From JAUWMI01 sp964454265 (lineage in GTDB: Bacteria > Sumerlaeota > Sumerlaeia > MWCT01 > JAUWMI01), in NCBI GenBank assembly GCA_964454265.1, contig CAYVXD010000028.1:1-35754 (forward strand): DNA of 35,754 nucleotides, given 5' to 3'. The notes beneath the pieces are model-generated. The model ran no database searches. It was not told the DNA's origin and saw nothing but the letters and a program-made list of their open reading frames with translations. Both the position numbers and the translations under genes were made by a program. Position 1 is the stretch's first letter, and each line of letters opens with the position of its first letter. Positions 33,740 to 35,754 of the stretch are shown here, piece by piece.

Positions 33740-33913
33740 TTATAATCAGGTGGCGTTGACAAGCTCTTTGAGGCCGCTGTTATAGTCCCTACGACGATTG
33801 ACTGTTTGTATTTGCACCTCCTTTCGGCGCTCCAAAATCTCCTCTCTCCTGCCATACAAGACATNNNNNNNNNNGTAGGGTTTTGGCTCTCGTTTTTGAA
33901 CAGAACTCTTTTT
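33702..33913. repeat. 39-bp direct repeat bracketing a foreign segment and a 10-N gap
   Basis: The bases 33702-33740 and 33875-33913 are the same apart from two positions (TTTCG/TCTCG and TTAAAC/TTGAAC). Between them lie 124 bases of unrelated sequence and 10 N (33865-33874). The repeat codes KRVLFKNESQNPT of threonine synthase in both copies. It looks like overlapping contig ends of two sequence variants, one of which continues into another sequence. Confidence 0.85.
33741..33864 (-). other. Foreign segment in threonine synthase, possible insertion-sequence end
   Basis: 124 bases unlike threonine synthase. On the minus strand it contains GAAAGGAGGTGCAAAT, a strong ribosome-binding-site-like sequence, and ends next to a run of A at the junction. 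It could be one end of an insertion sequence present in part of the population, or a misjoined contig end. I cannot name a family. Confidence 0.4.
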
Positions 33914-34179
33914 ACGCCTAATTCATGTGCCAATTGTGAAGACTCAACTAGTGGCGTAAATCCCTCACGAAGAGATAGAGCACGGCTAATCTCTAGGAAA
34001 GGGAAAAAATCACCATACCTGTCCAGAATAGTCTGCTTAAGAATATTGCCTGCTTTTATCTTCCCTTTTGTTACTTTTTCTACTTCCAAAGGTTCGTTGC
34101 AAACATCACAACGGGGATGAACCCGCTCGATAGAATACATTTTATTACATTGTGTGCATATAAGTCTTGTCTCTTTCAT
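33875..34179 (-). pseudogene. thrC: Threonine synthase, N-terminal part (split gene)
   Basis: About 101 residues from the ATG at 34179 to the N gap. A zinc-ribbon start (LICTQCNKMY ... RCDVC) is typical of long threonine synthases, followed by the helix RYGDFFPFLEISRALSL and GFTPLVESSQLAHELGVKRVLFKNESQNP, which leads straight into the PLP-lysine region of the C-terminal part. The frame is open to 34233, but the ATG at 34179 matches the usual start. Confidence 0.75.
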
Positions 34180-34369
34180 AACCTCGCTGTACCCCGGCAG
34201 AAATAATTTGGCAATATGGTCAGACGCCCCCACCTACGAGATGCAGTAGCCGAATTGCCGGAGAGGGCATTCGTCCTGGAAAAGCGCGCGGGAAGGAACG
34301 TTGAGACAGGACGCCGAGTATCCAGTGTTTATTGCAACGTTTGATAATAGCCATGGTGATGTAATTTAA

Positions 34370-34413
34370 CTGAAAATGGAGAGGTTAACCTATTTACCTT
34401 TCTCCATTTTCAG
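34370..34413 (-). terminator. 13-bp-stem hairpin over the end of the hydrolase gene
   Basis: CTGAAAATGGAGA at 34370-34382 pairs perfectly with TCTCCATTTTCAG at 34401-34413; the loop contains the stop codon (34390-34392). On the minus strand the left arm is made of the gene's last codons and the right arm is followed by TTAAATTAC. It could be a terminator or mRNA 3' end structure, although the T-run is short. Confidence 0.55.
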
Positions 34414-35565
34414 ATCCAGTTTGCCTGAGGCTTTCCCCTGCACAGCGAACTTGCCAACCGGCTTACCGTCTTTCCCCGTCAGCATTACTGTGAGTTTCTG
34501 ATCCACGTCTGCCTCCCAGCGGGTGAGCGGCTTCGGGGGATGCGCAGCTACCAGGTCAATTGCGAGACGCGCGACGTTTTCTGTCTTCAGCCGCAGCATG
34601 CCGTTCAGCACCGAGGCAGAGACGCGCGCAAAGCGGTTCGGATCAGACATGGTAATCTGGAGCCAGAAGTAGGGCTTTGACTCGTCGGTCGTGATCTCGA
34701 GTGTGGGATAGTGGCGGAAGGACGAAGGGATGCCTTTTTCGGCCATGTTCAGGTACGGGAGGAACTGCTCGCAGATCCACTCAGGGGTATAGTTCAGCGC
34801 GCAATGTGGCGCCCCCACAATCCAATCCACAAGCCTCTGATATTTATTTTTCTCCCTGAGCTTCAGGTAAAAGTCTTCAGACTGCGAGGGCGGCACCCAG
34901 GTATCGTTCGTGCCGTGCCAGATGATGAGAGGGACGTATTGGATATTCGATGCATAGTTGATGGCAGAGCGCCGCGCATACTCAAACGGCATCTGCTCGG
35001 GCGTGCCACCGCATTCCTTCTCCACGCCTTCACGAAACATCTCGACCTCATGGAACCAGCGCGCAAGGTCAGTAATCCCCTGACCCACGCAAATTGCAGC
35101 GAAACGATCGGGATACTTCCCAGCCATCACTGCACCCAGCATTCCACCCATGGAGCGCCCTGCCAGGTAAATGCGTGTGCGATCCACTGCGTGATCGCGC
35201 AACACGAGGTCAATGCTATCAATGATGTCGTGCTGGGCCTCGAGCGCAGCCAGAGAGGTCTGGCCTGATGTGCGGTGGCCATGCAGCTCCGGACACACCA
35301 AGAGCCAGTTCAGCCGCTCACACACCTCGTAGTAGCCCTGGAGCTTTGCAGTATAGCGGTTGCCACCCCAGTAATGGGCGTCAACGAGAAGGGGAAACGA
35401 AGTTTTCCCGTCATAGTCCGAAGGCACAAAGAGCGCAGCCACTTGCGTGGAGCCGTCAAAGGAGCTTATGAAGGTAACCTCTTTCTCCTCCCCTGCGTAT
35501 ACGCATAAGATCGAGAACAAAATCCCTATTGCCGTAAGGGCTAGTGCTAAAAGCCTTGCCTTCAT
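34390..35565 (-). CDS. Secreted alpha/beta hydrolase (S9/esterase-like)
   Basis: 391 residues. A signal peptide (MKARLLALALTAIGILFSIL, cut near VYAG) is followed by a core alpha/beta hydrolase: LLVDAHYWGG (oxyanion region), the nucleophile elbow GRSMGG with Ser at 138, WHGTNDTWVPP with Asp at 221 and APHCALNY with His at 254, in the order Ser-Asp-His. The last 110 residues form a beta-rich domain with Lys-rich end. The family includes dipeptidyl peptidase-like enzymes and carbohydrate esterases; the substrate is unknown. The ATG follows GAGG with eight bases between. The gene stands alone on the minus strand. Confidence 0.85.
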   Translation of the reverse strand: MKARLLALALTAIGILFSILCVYAGEEKEVTFISSFDGSTQVAALFVPSDYDGKTSFPLLVDAHYWGGNRYTAKLQGYYEVCERLNWLLVCPELHGHRTSGQTSLAALEAQHDIIDSIDLVLRDHAVDRTRIYLAGRSMGGMLGAVMAGKYPDRFAAICVGQGITDLARWFHEVEMFREGVEKECGGTPEQMPFEYARRSAINYASNIQYVPLIIWHGTNDTWVPPSQSEDFYLKLREKNKYQRLVDWIVGAPHCALNYTPEWICEQFLPYLNMAEKGIPSSFRHYPTLEITTDESKPYFWLQITMSDPNRFARVSASVLNGMLRLKTENVARLAIDLVAAHPPKPLTRWEADVDQKLTVMLTGKDGKPVGKFAVQGKASGKLDLKMEKGK

Positions 35566-35698
35566 CAGATTTACCTCGTGGTTTTGGGATAGAAGCGGCT
35601 TCCGCCAAGCGATCTTCGGTCTTTAACTAGTGCTGTTAGCAAAACGCTTCTCAGAAAGCCACCTTTTGTTCGATATTCTTCCCCGACATGCTGCACCT

Positions 35699-35726
35699 GT
35701 AGGGGTTTGATTAATGAGTCCGCTCT
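35699..35726. repeat. Decayed copy of the 28-bp palindrome
   Basis: The left arm GTAGGGGT and the centre TTGATTAAT are kept, but the right half (expected to end ACCCCTAC) has drifted to TCCGCTCT. It lies upstream of the minus-strand hydrolase gene. The remaining bases to 35754 hold no visible gene. Confidence 0.5.
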
Positions 35727-35754
35727 AAAAAGCCCCTTTTAAGAATAGCCAAGG

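Overview
The window reads as a scaffold from an uncultured, probably Gram-negative bacterium: it has two runs of N (100 and 10 bases), mid-range base composition, Sec-type signal peptides, a type IV pilin-like protein, membrane glycosyltransferases and a fused cobA-hemD gene. A lineage such as Sumerlaeota, Hydrogenedentota or a PVC relative fits the style of the secreted beta-helix protein, but this is only an impression; no rRNA or phylogenetic marker is present.

Layout. 1-3350: end of an unknown gene, a cobalamin-binding-type radical SAM protein, then a repeat-rich accessory patch (a 224-bp MITE-like element and an AT-rich methyltransferase gene bracketed by two diverged repeat copies). 3351-5745: arginine genes argD and argF. 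5919-8291: a CofE-like ligase, a soluble GAF histidine kinase and tRNA-Phe, followed by a decayed phage-like fragment. 8825-14654: two minus-strand genes (a 13-coil beta-helix surface protein and an MttB-family methyltransferase) separated by long, hairpin-rich non-coding stretches. 14655-25084: GT87-type glycosyltransferase, MEMO-like protein with an extra N-terminal domain, CinA, a secreted protein, a GT-C glycosyltransferase, CobA-HemD and a membrane histidine kinase. 25102-29767: a leucine operon (promoter, leucine-specific T-box leader, leuA, a small kinase-like gene, leuC, leuD). 29794-35754: pieces around an assembly gap, a pseudopilin, an Nramp-related transporter, a threonine synthase split by a duplicated junction, and a secreted alpha/beta hydrolase.

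The most striking feature that the genes do not explain is a family of intergenic palindromes. At least seven are exactly 28 bp with an 8-12-8 layout: the outer 8 bases are nearly constant (GTAGGGGC...GCCCCTAC) while the inner 12 bases differ in every copy yet stay self-complementary. Two larger elements carry the same kind of 8-bp ends around several stacked hairpins. One palindrome supplies the last codons and stop of cobA-hemD. Other points worth a look are the Leu T-box in an apparently Gram-negative genome, a ladder of 12 cysteines in the beta-helix protein, an HDLP (not HCLP) motif in ornithine carbamoyltransferase, and an Nramp relative lacking the usual metal-binding motif.

Functionally the window mixes core biosynthesis (Arg, Leu, Thr, sirohaem/corrinoid precursors), envelope glycosylation, sensing, and secreted proteins. 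Apart from argD-argF and the leu operon there is little gene clustering by pathway, and many genes stand alone with palindromic spacers between them.
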